NCBI GenBank assembly: GCA_035624455.1 | Contig: DASPRM010000052.1 | Span: 1-54,636 of the forward strand | Source of the DNA: Terriglobales bacterium | Lineage (GTDB): Bacteria; Acidobacteriota; Terriglobia; Terriglobales; Acidobacteriaceae | Length of the DNA stretch: 54,636 bases | Direction of reading: 5' to 3' | In this document: piece by piece, positions 1-9,539 of the stretch | How positions within the stretch are numbered: the first letter of the stretch is position 1 | Layout of the letters: each line of letters begins with the position of its first letter | Notes under the pieces: generated by a model | What the model was told of the DNA's origin: nothing | Database searches by the model: none | Seen by the model: the letters and a program-made list of their open reading frames with translations, nothing else | Position numbers and translations under genes: made by a program

Positions 1-1212
1 GTGATCCTCAACTTCGAGCTGTAACGCGTCCGGCAGAAACTGAAGCCGCACCCACGCCTGCCGGGCGCCGGAATGCCGCGCAACGTTGTTGAGAGCTTCC
101 TGCAGGACGCGATAAATATGGATACCCGTGCTGCCATCCACGGGAAAGGGCGTGCCTGACTTTTCATAGCTTATGACAATTCCGGTTTGTCTTTCCACCG
201 TGGGCAGGTACCAATCTAGTGTGTTCTCCAGCCCCGACTCGTCGAGGGTCACGGGATGCAACGCCTGCGAAAGGGTGCGGACGTTATTGAGCGTAGATTG
301 GGTAATTTCCGAGACTTCACGCAGTTCGGAACGCAGCGGCGATCCCTCAGGAGCATGATTTCCCGCCCGCGAAAGCATGGATCCGATGGCGGTCAGGATC
401 TGGCCAAATTCGTCGTGCAGTTCCCGCGAAATGTAACGCAGGGTAGATTCCTGAGTGGCGATCAACTTCTGCGCCAGCTCGCTGCGCTGTTCGGAGAGCT
501 CCGCCAGTTGCGTAAACAGCCGGCGGTTCGAACGAATCAGATAAAGGCTGGTGAGGGCGATAGCAATCAAGGTGGCAGTGAGAAAGAAATACACCTGCCG
601 TTGAACGCGGCTATAGATCTGGTTAATGCGCTGCGCCGCCAGTTCTTCGCTCTCATTATTTTCCACCAGTAAACGTGCTACCGCTGTGCTCAGGGCCGCC
701 TGGCGTGCCTGCAGGGAGAGCCGGATCTGCGTGCGAGCCTCGGCTTCCTTGCCATCACGGGCCAGCGCGAAAATACGATCCGCGGCATCCCAGAACTGCG
801 CCAGGGAGTTGCTGAGAAACTCGCGTTGCTCGGGCGTGCGCGTAGTCACCGCCAACTGCTCCTCACGGCGTAGCGCGTCTTCAAGATCTGTACGCACACG
901 TTGAAACTGCGTTGCCCAGGCGGTGAGCGGATAAGGCTCATCGGCGTCGAGCATGTCGCGCATGGCTAAGGCGAGGGAATTGAGGTCGTTCTGGATGCGC
1001 AGCAACTGGAGGGAATCTTTCCTATTGCGGTCAACCAGGTTGGTCTGTAACTCACGCAAGCCGGAGATCTGGCGCGTAATGTACCAGGAGTAAGCCACCA
1101 CCGCCGCCAGCGTAATCAGCAAGCCCAGCAACAGAGCGGTGGCCGGTGAGCGGCCGGGCGCAGAGGGACGCGACACGCCCCGAGGATACAATGCAGGGCA
1201 AGTGGCTGTCAT
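1..1212 (-). CDS. Sensor histidine kinase, NarL/DegS type (partial, C-terminus off window)
   Basis: Reading leftward from 1212, the frame stays open to the window edge, so the C-terminal part of the ATPase domain is missing. A transmembrane segment lies near residues 22-40, followed by a roughly 140-residue helical sensor region, a second transmembrane segment (around residues 185-203), and a HisKA_3 dimerisation domain with the motif RELHDEFGQ, whose His is the expected phosphoacceptor. The last visible stretch, EALNNVARHSGA, is the N-box of a HATPase_c domain. Kinases of this class phosphorylate LuxR-type response regulators; the partner would lie beyond the left edge. The ATG at 1212 has no clear SD, and the frame is open further upstream, so the start is uncertain. 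The family assignment is firm; the signal sensed is unknown. Confidence 0.88.
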   Translation of the reverse strand, partial: MTATCPALYPRGVSRPSAPGRSPATALLLGLLITLAAVVAYSWYITRQISGLRELQTNLVDRNRKDSLQLLRIQNDLNSLALAMRDMLDADEPYPLTAWATQFQRVRTDLEDALRREEQLAVTTRTPEQREFLSNSLAQFWDAADRIFALARDGKEAEARTQIRLSLQARQAALSTAVARLLVENNESEELAAQRINQIYSRVQRQVYFFLTATLIAIALTSLYLIRSNRRLFTQLAELSEQRSELAQKLIATQESTLRYISRELHDEFGQILTAIGSMLSRAGNHAPEGSPLRSELREVSEITQSTLNNVRTLSQALHPVTLDESGLENTLDWYLPTVERQTGIVISYEKSGTPFPVDGSTGIHIYRVLQEALNNVARHSGARQAWVRLQFLPDALQLEVEDH

Positions 1213-1392
1213 AGGCCGATGAGGGGAGTGCGGGGCGGTAACGCCAGCGGTTGGCGGGACCCCATCGACCGTAACGGCATCCTGACTCTTCCTGATAGAC
1301 AGGCGTGCAAGCGGACTGGGATAATTAAGCATTGATCAGGCCCGCTGGCCGTCGCAAGCCACGGGCCTGGATGTTTCAGGGGATATTTGTTA

Positions 1393-1977
1393 ATGGCGAT
1401 CAGTACCTTACGGAAATTTCAGAAACGCGGCATTTGCCTTGGCTTGATTCTCATAGCATCAATGGCTGTTGTTGCAGCGGGTCCTGCCACCTCAACGCCT
1501 CCAGTGAAGGTAGTGACAACCAGTACCAGCCAGGAACATCGGCTGATTCTCTTCCACACTCATACTGGCGAGAGCCTCGACATCGTCTACCGTCGTGGTG
1601 ACGAATACATCCCCGACGCACTTGCACAGCTCAATGATTTCCTTCGCGACCACCGCACCGGCGACGTCCATCAGTACGACCCACGTGTATTCGATCTGCT
1701 AAGCGATCTCACTGCCGCAGTTGGAAAACCGGGAGCGGAAATCGACATTATCTGCGGCTATCGCACGCCCTGGAGTAACGAATATCTGCGCACGCACGGC
1801 CATGGAGTCGCCCAGCACAGCCTGCATATGCAGGCGATGGCGATTGATATCCGAATTCCTGGCGTGAAGACCTCGGAACTGCGCGACGCAGCCCTGGCGC
1901 TTCACCGTGGAGGCGTGGGCTACTACGCCGCCTCGGACTTCGTCCACGTCGACGTGGGACGGGTGCGGCGCTGGTAA
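1393..1977 (+). CDS. Secreted M15-family (YcbK/DUF882-like) murein peptidase
   Basis: A 194-residue protein with an N-terminal signal sequence (hydrophobic core about residues 14-30, then a Thr/Pro/Ser-rich linker). It has the zinc ligands of the peptidase M15A/YcbK group: H145 and D152 in HSLHMQAMAIDI, and H185 in FVHVDVGRVRRW. The glycine usual between His and Asp in SxHxxGxAxD is Ala here. Family members act on peptidoglycan cross-links in the cell envelope. The ATG at 1393 is preferred over TTG 1387 because AGGGGA at 1378-1383 is properly spaced for it. It is convergent with the L,D-transpeptidase gene, so both neighbours concern peptidoglycan. The exact bond cleaved cannot be told from sequence. 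Confidence 0.85.
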   Translation: MAISTLRKFQKRGICLGLILIASMAVVAAGPATSTPPVKVVTTSTSQEHRLILFHTHTGESLDIVYRRGDEYIPDALAQLNDFLRDHRTGDVHQYDPRVFDLLSDLTAAVGKPGAEIDIICGYRTPWSNEYLRTHGHGVAQHSLHMQAMAIDIRIPGVKTSELRDAALALHRGGVGYYAASDFVHVDVGRVRRW

Positions 1978-2080
1978 CTCGTTTTTTCTAATAGCCGATA
2001 ATCATCGGAAGTCAAGGCCCCGCCCAAGCTGCGCTTGAACGGGGCACCCTCAGAATTATTGTTCGACTCCCCAAATCACT

Positions 2081-3820
2081 CTAGCCAGGATAGGGGTAGC
2101 CTTTCGCCAGCACCACCTCCAGGTCGCGGTCGTGCCCATAAATATCGTCGAAGAATTCGACATCACCGTTTTCGAGTACCACGGCAGTCGCGTACACGAT
2201 TAGAACTGGAATCTTCTGCTTGAGATTAACTTGCACCGGCACGGTACCGTCTATTGCCGCCTGGATCTTCTGCCGCGTCCAATCTGGCTGGTCCTGTAAA
2301 ACCCACAGCGCCATGGTCATGGGATCCTCCACGCGTATACAGCCATGAGAAAAGTCGCGACGCGAGCGGGCGAACAGTTCGTGCGCCGGACTGCCGTGCA
2401 AATAGACGTTGTACTGGTTGGGGAAGATGAACTTGGCCGGACCGAGAGCATTCTCAGGGCCGGGCCGCTGGCGGATGGACAGCTTTCCCGAGCGCAGCTG
2501 TTCGAGAACTTCGTTACTCACGTGGGCGGAGGCCACTACCTCCCCTTTGCTGTTGTAGGCCTCCAGATCGTGTTTTGCCAGGTAGTCGCGGTCCTTGGTG
2601 AGCTTTGGGACCATTTCGCTGCGCTGGATGCTGGGGGTTACGTTCCAATAAGGACGAAAAATCACATATTCCATGTTGTCAGAGAATACTGGCGTTTCGC
2701 TGCGATAGGCCCGGCCGACCACCACATTCATCGTCAGCTCTACGTGGCCCTCACGGTTCACTCCTCGCACGCGAAATTCCGGAATGTTGACCACAACTGG
2801 CGGACGCGGAAAATCATGCGGAACCCAGCGCCAGCGCTCCAGCGTGAGTTCAAGCTGATGCACTCGCTGGCTCAGCGGCACATTGAGTTGTTGGACCGTG
2901 GCCGCATTAATGCGGCCGTCTGTATCCAGGCCGTGTCGTTGCTGAAAATGCTTGACGGCATCAACCAGCGGTCCCGAGTAAATATTCGAGTCAGGAGGGA
3001 CCTGGGCATCGGCGGGAAGGTCACCAAGCAAGCGCAGCAGGCGCGTGAGGCGGGGTACCCCGGTATAGGGCTGCCCGGGCGGGATCGGCTTAGCAGGCAC
3101 GGGAAGCGCCTCTCCATCGTCCTGGCTGGCCAGCTTGCGATAGATCTCCAATGCTTTCTGAGTGCGCTGATATCCGGGAAAAGGAGGCTCGACATGTGCC
3201 AGGGCTGTGGTGATGTCAGTTGCGGTGAGCACCTGCTCGCGTACCAGGTCAGGAAGGTCGTATTTCTTGTGCTCGATATCAAACCCGAAGTGAAAGTAGT
3301 GGGGATTGACTCTGCCGATATGCAGATCGGAGATATAGCGCATGAGGCAAACCGTCAGGGCAAGATCGAACTCGGCAAGGTCGATGTCCGCGGGGGCCGA
3401 GGTTGCTGGCCGAAGCTTGTCTACGCGTGCCGCCCAGCGCGAACCGTCATAATCCTCCGCATGGAGACCCTTATTGTCGGCATTTTGCAAGACCGCGATC
3501 ACTTCGGTCGCCTGCGGCGTCGGCTGTGAATTACGGATCCAGGCGAGGGCGTAATTGCTTGGACCGTAGAAGTGCTGAACGTGAGCACGGTAGTCGGAAA
3601 AGTTCGGCCACTTAAGGCTGGCCAGCGTTCCGGCATCGATCCAGGAACGGAACGTAGCGTCGCCAGCACTCGATAAGTGCTGGTCGGCTTGCGATGAACC
3701 AGACGCCTGATTGTTCGGCCCGGCAGCCTCCACCTGATTTTGTGTGCCTGCCTTCCGGGCGCATGCCGCCGAGATTCCTACCACCAGCAGCAACAAAATT
3801 GTGGACTGCGACCTCTTCAT
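2081..3820 (-). CDS. L,D-transpeptidase, YcbB/LdtD type, probable lipoprotein
   Basis: A 579-residue envelope enzyme expected to form 3-3 peptidoglycan cross-links or attach proteins to murein. The N-terminus has a hydrophobic segment ending in SAAC, a weak lipobox, so it is either a lipoprotein or a plain secreted protein. A helical YcbB scaffold domain occupies about residues 50-230, a PG_binding_1 domain about 250-320, and the YkuD catalytic domain about 350-520. The catalytic motif is SHGCIRVEDP, with Cys near 494 and HGSP upstream. The start at 3820 is chosen because GGAGG lies 8 bases upstream; the longer frame to 3916 has no such support. The length matches the large YcbB class rather than the short YkuD proteins. 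Confidence 0.93.
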   Translation of the reverse strand: MKRSQSTILLLLVVGISAACARKAGTQNQVEAAGPNNQASGSSQADQHLSSAGDATFRSWIDAGTLASLKWPNFSDYRAHVQHFYGPSNYALAWIRNSQPTPQATEVIAVLQNADNKGLHAEDYDGSRWAARVDKLRPATSAPADIDLAEFDLALTVCLMRYISDLHIGRVNPHYFHFGFDIEHKKYDLPDLVREQVLTATDITTALAHVEPPFPGYQRTQKALEIYRKLASQDDGEALPVPAKPIPPGQPYTGVPRLTRLLRLLGDLPADAQVPPDSNIYSGPLVDAVKHFQQRHGLDTDGRINAATVQQLNVPLSQRVHQLELTLERWRWVPHDFPRPPVVVNIPEFRVRGVNREGHVELTMNVVVGRAYRSETPVFSDNMEYVIFRPYWNVTPSIQRSEMVPKLTKDRDYLAKHDLEAYNSKGEVVASAHVSNEVLEQLRSGKLSIRQRPGPENALGPAKFIFPNQYNVYLHGSPAHELFARSRRDFSHGCIRVEDPMTMALWVLQDQPDWTRQKIQAAIDGTVPVQVNLKQKIPVLIVYATAVVLENGDVEFFDDIYGHDRDLEVVLAKGYPYPG

Positions 3821-4019
3821 CAGATTTGCCTCCGGGGAATGGCTGCATAGAACATTTCGCGGCAATACATGCTGCAATCCGAGAATGAATATTGGCGACG
3901 GCTCGCGAACCTGCAACTTTAACTGCGGTTTCGTCTGGAAACCGAACGAATGAGCTGATTGGGCCCATGGAGACTGTGACGGTAGGGTTATCTTAAAGGC
4001 GGGTGTCGAGGTTCACAAG

Positions 4020-4316
4020 CTAGAGCAGGCGAAGGCCGGACATCACCAACTCTCCGACGGACCAGTTCCAGACCACCTCGGTGTGGAGATCGTCACCGGC
4101 GAGCGAGACGCGCAAGCGGCGTCCGGGAGGCAGTTGTTTGAATTGGTGACGAATGCACAGGCCGCGCTGGCTGCGATCGACCAGAAACGCGGGAAATTCT
4201 ACGTGCCCGTCTGTTTGCTCGACCACGACGGTTACAGGCTCGCAGGCTGGTGTGCGCGGTTCGCTGCGTCTTTCTACCGCTTGGGTACCGATCACGGGTT
4301 GTGGGCTTTCTTCCAT
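4020..4316 (-). CDS. PilZ-domain protein
   Basis: A 98-residue protein that is almost entirely one PilZ domain. The c-di-GMP-binding signatures are visible: the RxxxR-type motif in RRSEPR near residue 16, and D-x-S-x-x-G in DRSQRG about 32 residues later. Single-domain PilZ proteins act as cytosolic c-di-GMP adaptors for motility, polysaccharide or transcription machinery; some acidobacterial copies bind no nucleotide. It is divergent from the Ser/Thr kinase gene. No SD was found before the ATG. The family is clear from motifs; actual c-di-GMP binding and the target are unknown. Confidence 0.82.
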   Translation of the reverse strand: MEESPQPVIGTQAVERRSEPRTPACEPVTVVVEQTDGHVEFPAFLVDRSQRGLCIRHQFKQLPPGRRLRVSLAGDDLHTEVVWNWSVGELVMSGLRLL

Positions 4317-4575
4317 GACCGTTGGGGAAACGATAGGTCAGTCGATCCAGCCGGGCAACACACGAACGTCGTTGGCCGAGCGACAGGACTAAACGCCAAA
4401 ACAGTCAATACACAAAACCACTAGCTCCATATTTTTGTTACGGTTCTGGGCAAACTGCCAAATCAGGATAGTCTCAACGTTACTTCAGTTACCGCTTCTT
4501 CCCTATAGAGACAAGCTTGTTGAGGAGTTCAGCGTTACTCTTAGCTCTGGCACATCCCCGGCCAAGCGTGGCCAT

Positions 4576-6492
4576 ATGCCCACAGGAACTCGCGGCGGCG
4601 TGTCTTTAGGAAGATACGAAATCCTGGCCGAATTGGGGCGGGGAGGCATGGGTGTTGTCTACCAGGCCCACGACCCCAAAATTAACCGGCTGGTAGCCAT
4701 TAAAACCGTTTCTCTGGCCGCTCTCGAAGTCGACGAAGAAGCCGAATATCGGGAACGGTTCTTTCGCGAGGCGCAGGCCGCAGGCCGCCTATCCCATCCC
4801 CGCATTGTGACCATCTTCGATGTAAGTGAGGAAGGCACGACTCGCAGTCCGTACATCGTGATGGAGTACGTACCCGGTCAATCGCTCAAGAAATTGCTTT
4901 CTACGGCTCCGCAAGGCCTGCCTTGCGATACCGCCCTGCAGCTCATCGAAGAACTGGCGGACGCTCTTGGCTATGCGCATGGTCAAGGGGTGGTGCATCG
5001 CGACATCAAGCCGGCGAACATCATCGTCACCGAAGATGGGCACGCCAAGATCACCGACTTTGGCATCGCCAAAATGGATCTCACCACGTCTACGAAGGCG
5101 GGAGAGTTGCTTGGCACGCCGGCCTATATGTCGCCGGAGCAACTGCGAGGCGCCGAGGTAGATGGCCGATCTGACCTGTTCTCTTTGGGAGTGGTTCTAT
5201 ACACGCTCTTGACCGGCCACAGGCCTTTCCAGGGCGATGGAAACAGCACGGTTCAGTTCAAGGTCATGCATCGCGCCCCTCTGCCGGCGGCCACCTACAA
5301 CATTGCACTCCCACCCCAGGTGGACAGGATCTTGAGCCAGGCCATGGCCAAAGATCCCGCCCGGCGGTATCAGACAGGCGCGGAAATGGCAACGAGCATT
5401 TGCCAGGTGCGGCAGGAATTGAGCCTTGGACAGAATCCAATTCCCGCAGTCCTGCCTGCAAGCGTGAGCCATGTCTCCGCAAGGCCAGCGTCTCAGAGTG
5501 TCGCGACGACAGGGTCGCCTGCGGCCCGCACGATGCGGGTCGGGGCCCGAGGGCTGCTGGCCGACACCCAGAGGTCTGCCTGGGCACGTCTGTTGCAGCT
5601 ATGGCGAACCGATTCTGTAGTTCAACAGATCAGGAAATGGCAACAGCTATGGGTGCGATCCGCACAGGCTTGGGGTAAGAAATGCAATCTCTCCATCCGC
5701 AAACTGCTGACCACGACTCCCCCGATCTCTCCTAAGTGGTATTTCGCGCTTCTTAGTTCAGTTTTGTTGGTTGCCGCTCTAACGGTGAGGGGAGCGCAGC
5801 ATCGTTCGTCGCGGGCGATGCCGGCCGGAGCCGCACACTCGGCCGTGAAGATGCCAAACAGTACTGGTTCGGTGGCTGCGCCCGGGATACCGATGCAGGC
5901 AGCCAACTCGACGAAACCAGCAAGCCAGAAGCCTGCAGCCGACGCCAGGGCTTCCGTCCAAACGCATTCCCAACTGCAGTCAGAGAGGAACACTGCCGGG
6001 CACGTCACTGGCGCTAAGAAGGGCTCTCCGAGGCCGGGCAATTCGGGGGCGGATCTGTCCGCGATGGCGTCTAGTTCCGTCGCCAGCACACCTGGGTTAG
6101 AGGCGGAGCCCTCCGCAGCTCCGCAGGTCACCAAGCCAGTCGCATTCATTCCGGCGCCTGCGCGAGTTGCTCCTGCCACCCTGGAGCTGGGAGTTGAGCA
6201 TCAGCTCGCCGAAGGCACCATGACTATATGGATCGATGGCGCGAAGGTATATAGCGATACATTCCAGGGAGACGTCAAGAAGCGCCTGGGCATCTTCCGG
6301 AAAATTCATGGGGCATTCGCTCATGAACTCACGGTATCCGCGGGCAAACACCGGGTGCGGGTGAGGGTGCAGTCGGCCGACGAGAAATATGATCAGTCCA
6401 AAGCGATAGCGGGCAACTTCCCCGAGAATGGGAAAATCGTGCTCAATATCAAGTGCGAGAAGAACAAGGACATGCAGATCGCGCTGGATTGA
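4576..6492 (+). CDS. Transmembrane Ser/Thr protein kinase (PknB-like)
   Basis: A 638-residue Hanks-type kinase. The domain starts at once (about 14-275) with the glycine loop GRGGMGVVYQA, catalytic Lys43 in VAIK, HRDIKPAN at 141-148, DFG at 161-163 and GTPAYMSPEQ in the activation segment. A low-complexity Ala/Ser/Pro juxtamembrane region surrounds one transmembrane helix near residues 388-405. The C-terminal 100 residues form an extracytoplasmic domain of unknown family. All catalytic residues are intact, so an active kinase is expected. ATG 4576 is preferred because the kinase fold begins there; the frame is open back to TTG 4435 and neither start has a good SD. Substrates are unknown. Confidence 0.93.
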   Translation: MPTGTRGGVSLGRYEILAELGRGGMGVVYQAHDPKINRLVAIKTVSLAALEVDEEAEYRERFFREAQAAGRLSHPRIVTIFDVSEEGTTRSPYIVMEYVPGQSLKKLLSTAPQGLPCDTALQLIEELADALGYAHGQGVVHRDIKPANIIVTEDGHAKITDFGIAKMDLTTSTKAGELLGTPAYMSPEQLRGAEVDGRSDLFSLGVVLYTLLTGHRPFQGDGNSTVQFKVMHRAPLPAATYNIALPPQVDRILSQAMAKDPARRYQTGAEMATSICQVRQELSLGQNPIPAVLPASVSHVSARPASQSVATTGSPAARTMRVGARGLLADTQRSAWARLLQLWRTDSVVQQIRKWQQLWVRSAQAWGKKCNLSIRKLLTTTPPISPKWYFALLSSVLLVAALTVRGAQHRSSRAMPAGAAHSAVKMPNSTGSVAAPGIPMQAANSTKPASQKPAADARASVQTHSQLQSERNTAGHVTGAKKGSPRPGNSGADLSAMASSSVASTPGLEAEPSAAPQVTKPVAFIPAPARVAPATLELGVEHQLAEGTMTIWIDGAKVYSDTFQGDVKKRLGIFRKIHGAFAHELTVSAGKHRVRVRVQSADEKYDQSKAIAGNFPENGKIVLNIKCEKNKDMQIALD

Positions 6493-6581
6493 CCGAGTCG
6501 GGTTATTTTCACTAAACAATTTCTGTGAGATCCGATGGCCTCGCCTATTTCTGATTTTGATAGCGAGGTATGGTCCCTGCT

Positions 6582-7310
6582 CTATCCTTTCGGATTGGGT
6601 ACGAACTGGTATCCCAGTCCCCTGACGGTGAGCAGATAGCGTGGCTTGCTGGGGTTGGGTTCAATGTAGCGGCGCAGGCGCACGATGAAATTGTCGATGG
6701 CGCGGGTATCGGTATCCTCGCGCAAATTCCAGACATCTTCCAGAATCGCCTTGCGCGAAACTGGGCGTCCGCTGTTGCGAATCAGGTAGCGCAAAAGCTC
6801 CAGCTCCATCAAGGTGAGCTGGATTACCTGTTTTCCGCTGCGCAATTGCAGATTCTGAAAGTCGACTGTCTTACCCTCGAAGGTGAATAGGTCAGGCGGA
6901 GCTGAGGAGGACGCCTCTGCGGCGCCGTTATTTTGTGTCCAGGTCTTACGGCGCAGCAGGCTTCCCAGGCGCGCTGTGAGAATGGCGAGATTGAAGGGCT
7001 TGGAGAGATAGTCGTCGGCGCCGGATTCGAACCCTTTGAGCACATCTTCCGGGCGGCCGAGAGCGGTCAACATCAGTACGGGAATATAGTTCTGAGCTGC
7101 GCGCAACTCGTGTGCTACGGCGAAACCATCTTTTCCCGGCAGCATGACGTCCAGAACCAGGGCATCGAAGTTTTCTTTGTTCTGTAGCAGCCTGGCCAGG
7201 GTATCTTCGCCATTGCTGCTGACAGCAACGAAATAGCCTTCGGCCTCCAAGTTAAAACGCAGCCCCTCGGCAAGGTGAGCTTCGTCTTCGACTACGAGGA
7301 TGCGGTTCAT
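6582..7310 (-). CDS. OmpR/PhoB-family response regulator
   Basis: A 242-residue two-domain regulator. The receiver domain (1-115) has the acidic pair in VVEDE, phosphoacceptor Asp54 in LVLDVMLPGKDG, and conserved Lys104 in DYLSKPFN. A C-terminal winged-helix Trans_reg_C domain lies at about 145-240 and ends in the typical RGLGYQF. It is translated immediately after its kinase: its ATG overlaps the kinase stop in an ATGA junction at 7307-7310, so the pair is translationally coupled. It should bind DNA as a phosphorylated dimer; target genes are not evident from the window. Confidence 0.95.
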   Translation of the reverse strand: MNRILVVEDEAHLAEGLRFNLEAEGYFVAVSSNGEDTLARLLQNKENFDALVLDVMLPGKDGFAVAHELRAAQNYIPVLMLTALGRPEDVLKGFESGADDYLSKPFNLAILTARLGSLLRRKTWTQNNGAAEASSSAPPDLFTFEGKTVDFQNLQLRSGKQVIQLTLMELELLRYLIRNSGRPVSRKAILEDVWNLREDTDTRAIDNFIVRLRRYIEPNPSKPRYLLTVRGLGYQFVPNPKG

Positions 7311-8293
7311 ACGCGATAGATCCTGGGGAAGCGCAAGGTAAACGTACTCCCGTGGCCTTCGCCATCGCTCTCGGCGAATGCTTCACCTCCGTGGCGGCGG
7401 GCAATCGAGCGCACGATGAATAAACCCAGTCCTGTGCCCTTCACCTGACCCGTGCCCGGGTGGGTTACACGATAGAAGCGCTTGAATATGCGTTTCAGCT
7501 CTCCGCGCGGAATGCCAATGCCGTTATCGCGCACGCGCAGCAAGACGGTGTCGATGTCGGGCGTGAGGATGTCAACGACAATGTCCTTTTTCTCGCCCGA
7601 ATATTTCACCGCATTGTCAAAGACATTGGCCACCGCGGTGCGGAGTTCGTCCGAGTTTCCCAGCAGTGTCACGCCCTGGGGCAGCTCAGTTCCGAAGCGC
7701 AGCGTCTCCGGCTGCAGGTTGTGGCGGAGGCGCGCCAGCTCCAGGGCATCGCGCACCAGGCTGGAAAAATCCACTTCGCGCCAATTCTTGCTTCGCGTCC
7801 CGTGGCGCTCCTCGCCGGCTTTCAGGACCTGCTCCACTGTTCCCAGCAACCGCTCGGTATCTTCCAGCATGACGCGGTAGAACTGCTGGCGCTGCGCCTC
7901 CTCCAGATGGCGCCGCTCCAGCGTCTCCAGGTAAAGGCGTATGGAGGTGATGGGAGTCTTCAGCTCGTGGGTGACGGCGTTGAGGAAGCTGTCCTGCTGT
8001 TCGTTGCGGCGGATTTCCCGGACGAGGAAGATCGTGTTGACTACCAGGCCGGCGATGATGACTCCGAAAAAGATGACTCCCAGCACCAGGGGAACAATTT
8101 CGCGCCAGTTAAGGATGATCCAGCCAACATTAAGCGTTACCGCCAGCCCCACCAGGCAGGCGCTCAGGGTGATGAAGAACGCGATCGTCTTGCCGCGGCT
8201 GGCTATGCGCATGGGAATCAGCCAAAATTGTAGTAGATGGGCCGGCCCCAGAAGCAAGAACCGCAGGGGGCGCCTGCGGTCCATGGCATTCAC
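7307..8293 (-). CDS. Sensor histidine kinase, HisKA/HATPase type, partner of the downstream regulator
   Basis: A 328-residue membrane kinase with two transmembrane helices near residues 37-60 and 67-92 and almost no periplasmic loop between them, so it probably senses the membrane or an intramembrane partner. The HisKA domain has phosphoacceptor His109 in AVTHELKTPITS. The HATPase_c domain shows the N-box in FDNAVKYSG, the G1 box DNGIGIP and the G2 box GTGLGLFIV. It is the first gene of a two-gene minus-strand operon and overlaps the regulator by 4 bases. It is divergent from the NHL-repeat gene across about 150 bases. The signal is unknown. Confidence 0.94.
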   Translation of the reverse strand: MNAMDRRRPLRFLLLGPAHLLQFWLIPMRIASRGKTIAFFITLSACLVGLAVTLNVGWIILNWREIVPLVLGVIFFGVIIAGLVVNTIFLVREIRRNEQQDSFLNAVTHELKTPITSIRLYLETLERRHLEEAQRQQFYRVMLEDTERLLGTVEQVLKAGEERHGTRSKNWREVDFSSLVRDALELARLRHNLQPETLRFGTELPQGVTLLGNSDELRTAVANVFDNAVKYSGEKKDIVVDILTPDIDTVLLRVRDNGIGIPRGELKRIFKRFYRVTHPGTGQVKGTGLGLFIVRSIARRHGGEAFAESDGEGHGSTFTLRFPRIYRV

Positions 8294-8441
8294 GAAATGT
8301 CGAAGCGATTAGGTCCAGGTGGCCCACTCAAGCTTTCTCTTGCTTCAGTGGGTATCTGTCTCTGGCAGAAGCGCTGGTACGAATTCAAGATCAATCGTCA
8401 GTTTTGTGGAAAAGCTGCGTTATATTCCGCTGAGGTGACAA

Positions 8442-9446
8442 ATGGTCAACTGGATCATCGACCAGATCGTGCATTTCGACTTCAGACGGGATACCGTCAA
8501 GAACGGCCTGGCCCACTTCGGTTTCTATGACAGGCGGGGCCGCTACTTCGCAGTTCTTCACGCGAAACACTTCATGGGCCTCGCTGGTGAGAACGATCGC
8601 CTTAAGTGGACCGTCGCGGCAAAACCAGTGTTCGCTGACGTGCCGAACATTCAGGCGCCCCTCGAATTCCCCATGTACGTCGATGTTCTGCACGATGAAG
8701 CGCTGGTGGTGTCGAACTTTAAGACTGCCGAGTTGTACCGCATCGATCTGTCCACAATGACCGCGCGGCTGCTCGTTGATGGGCATGCGCTCGGCATGGT
8801 GAACATGGGCAACTGCGTCGTCGATGCGGAGGGTTACATCTGGGTGAACGAGGTAAGCGGTTGCCGACTCTGGCGGTTCGACTCAGGTGGCCACTCCGTC
8901 GAGGTGCTCGGCGATGGAACTTTCGGGTTTCAGGCGGATCCCGTACCTTTCAGCGGGTCACGCTTTAGCTGGATTTACGACATACGGCGAGGTCCGAATA
9001 ACACAATCTATTTGCTGGACAGCCGCAACTTCGCGGTCCGTGTTATCGATATAGCCCGGCGCTGCGTAACCACGATCGCGGGCGATGGCCAGCCGGGATA
9101 TGAGGGTGACGGGAGAAACGCGCGAATTGCACGTTTCGGCGGGAATCCACAGGCGAAGTTCGATGGTCCGATCGCCCTCTCAGTGGACGAGTATGGGAAC
9201 GTGTACATCGGTGACCGTTTCAATCACGTCGTTCGAATGATCGATGGCGTAACCGGGGTCATCTCTACGATCGCAGGCACCCAGGACGTCAATGAGGAGC
9301 GGGCGAACGACACCAACGAGCGCGACCCTCTACGCCTCAATCTGCCGAAGATCGGCAGTATGGACTACCACGATGGTCGCCTCTTCGTGCCCACGAATTT
9401 GACTGCCGATTCGGGAGATCTTATTGTCCTCCACCGAGTTGCCTAA
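8442..9446 (+). CDS. NHL-repeat beta-propeller protein without signal peptide
   Basis: A 334-residue protein with no signal peptide or membrane segment. The central and C-terminal parts contain NHL-type blades, recognised by recurring patterns such as IAGDGQPGYEGDG, LSVDEYGNVYIGDRFNH and VRMIDGVTGVISTIAGT. GAGGTG lies 6 bases before the ATG. Such propellers are usually secreted binding or lyase-like scaffolds in Acidobacteriota; a cytosolic version is less usual. No catalytic motif is apparent and the function is not assignable. The fold is supported by the repeats only. Confidence 0.75.
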   Translation: MVNWIIDQIVHFDFRRDTVKNGLAHFGFYDRRGRYFAVLHAKHFMGLAGENDRLKWTVAAKPVFADVPNIQAPLEFPMYVDVLHDEALVVSNFKTAELYRIDLSTMTARLLVDGHALGMVNMGNCVVDAEGYIWVNEVSGCRLWRFDSGGHSVEVLGDGTFGFQADPVPFSGSRFSWIYDIRRGPNNTIYLLDSRNFAVRVIDIARRCVTTIAGDGQPGYEGDGRNARIARFGGNPQAKFDGPIALSVDEYGNVYIGDRFNHVVRMIDGVTGVISTIAGTQDVNEERANDTNERDPLRLNLPKIGSMDYHDGRLFVPTNLTADSGDLIVLHRVA

Positions 9447-9500
9447 GAGGGGTGGGGAACTAACCCCATGCTCTCTCTTACCCCTCAGGCGATTGAGGGG
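9447..9500. terminator. Hairpin cluster between convergent genes, possible bidirectional terminator
   Basis: Between the convergent NHL and desaturase genes are two stem-loops: GGGG-AACTAA-CCCC at 9454-9467, and a perfect 7-bp stem CCCCTCA/TGAGGGG at 9481-9500 with a 6-base loop. No T-run follows on either strand, so intrinsic termination is uncertain; the position suits transcript 3' ends of both genes. Confidence 0.4.
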
Positions 9501-9539
9501 GCAGGCGCGCTCTTCTAAGATGGCTTCTTAAGTTTGCGG

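Noticed and set aside
2345-3529. Long plus-strand frame (394 codons)
   Set aside because: It lies antisense to the L,D-transpeptidase, which has clear catalytic motifs; the frame's product shows no domain.
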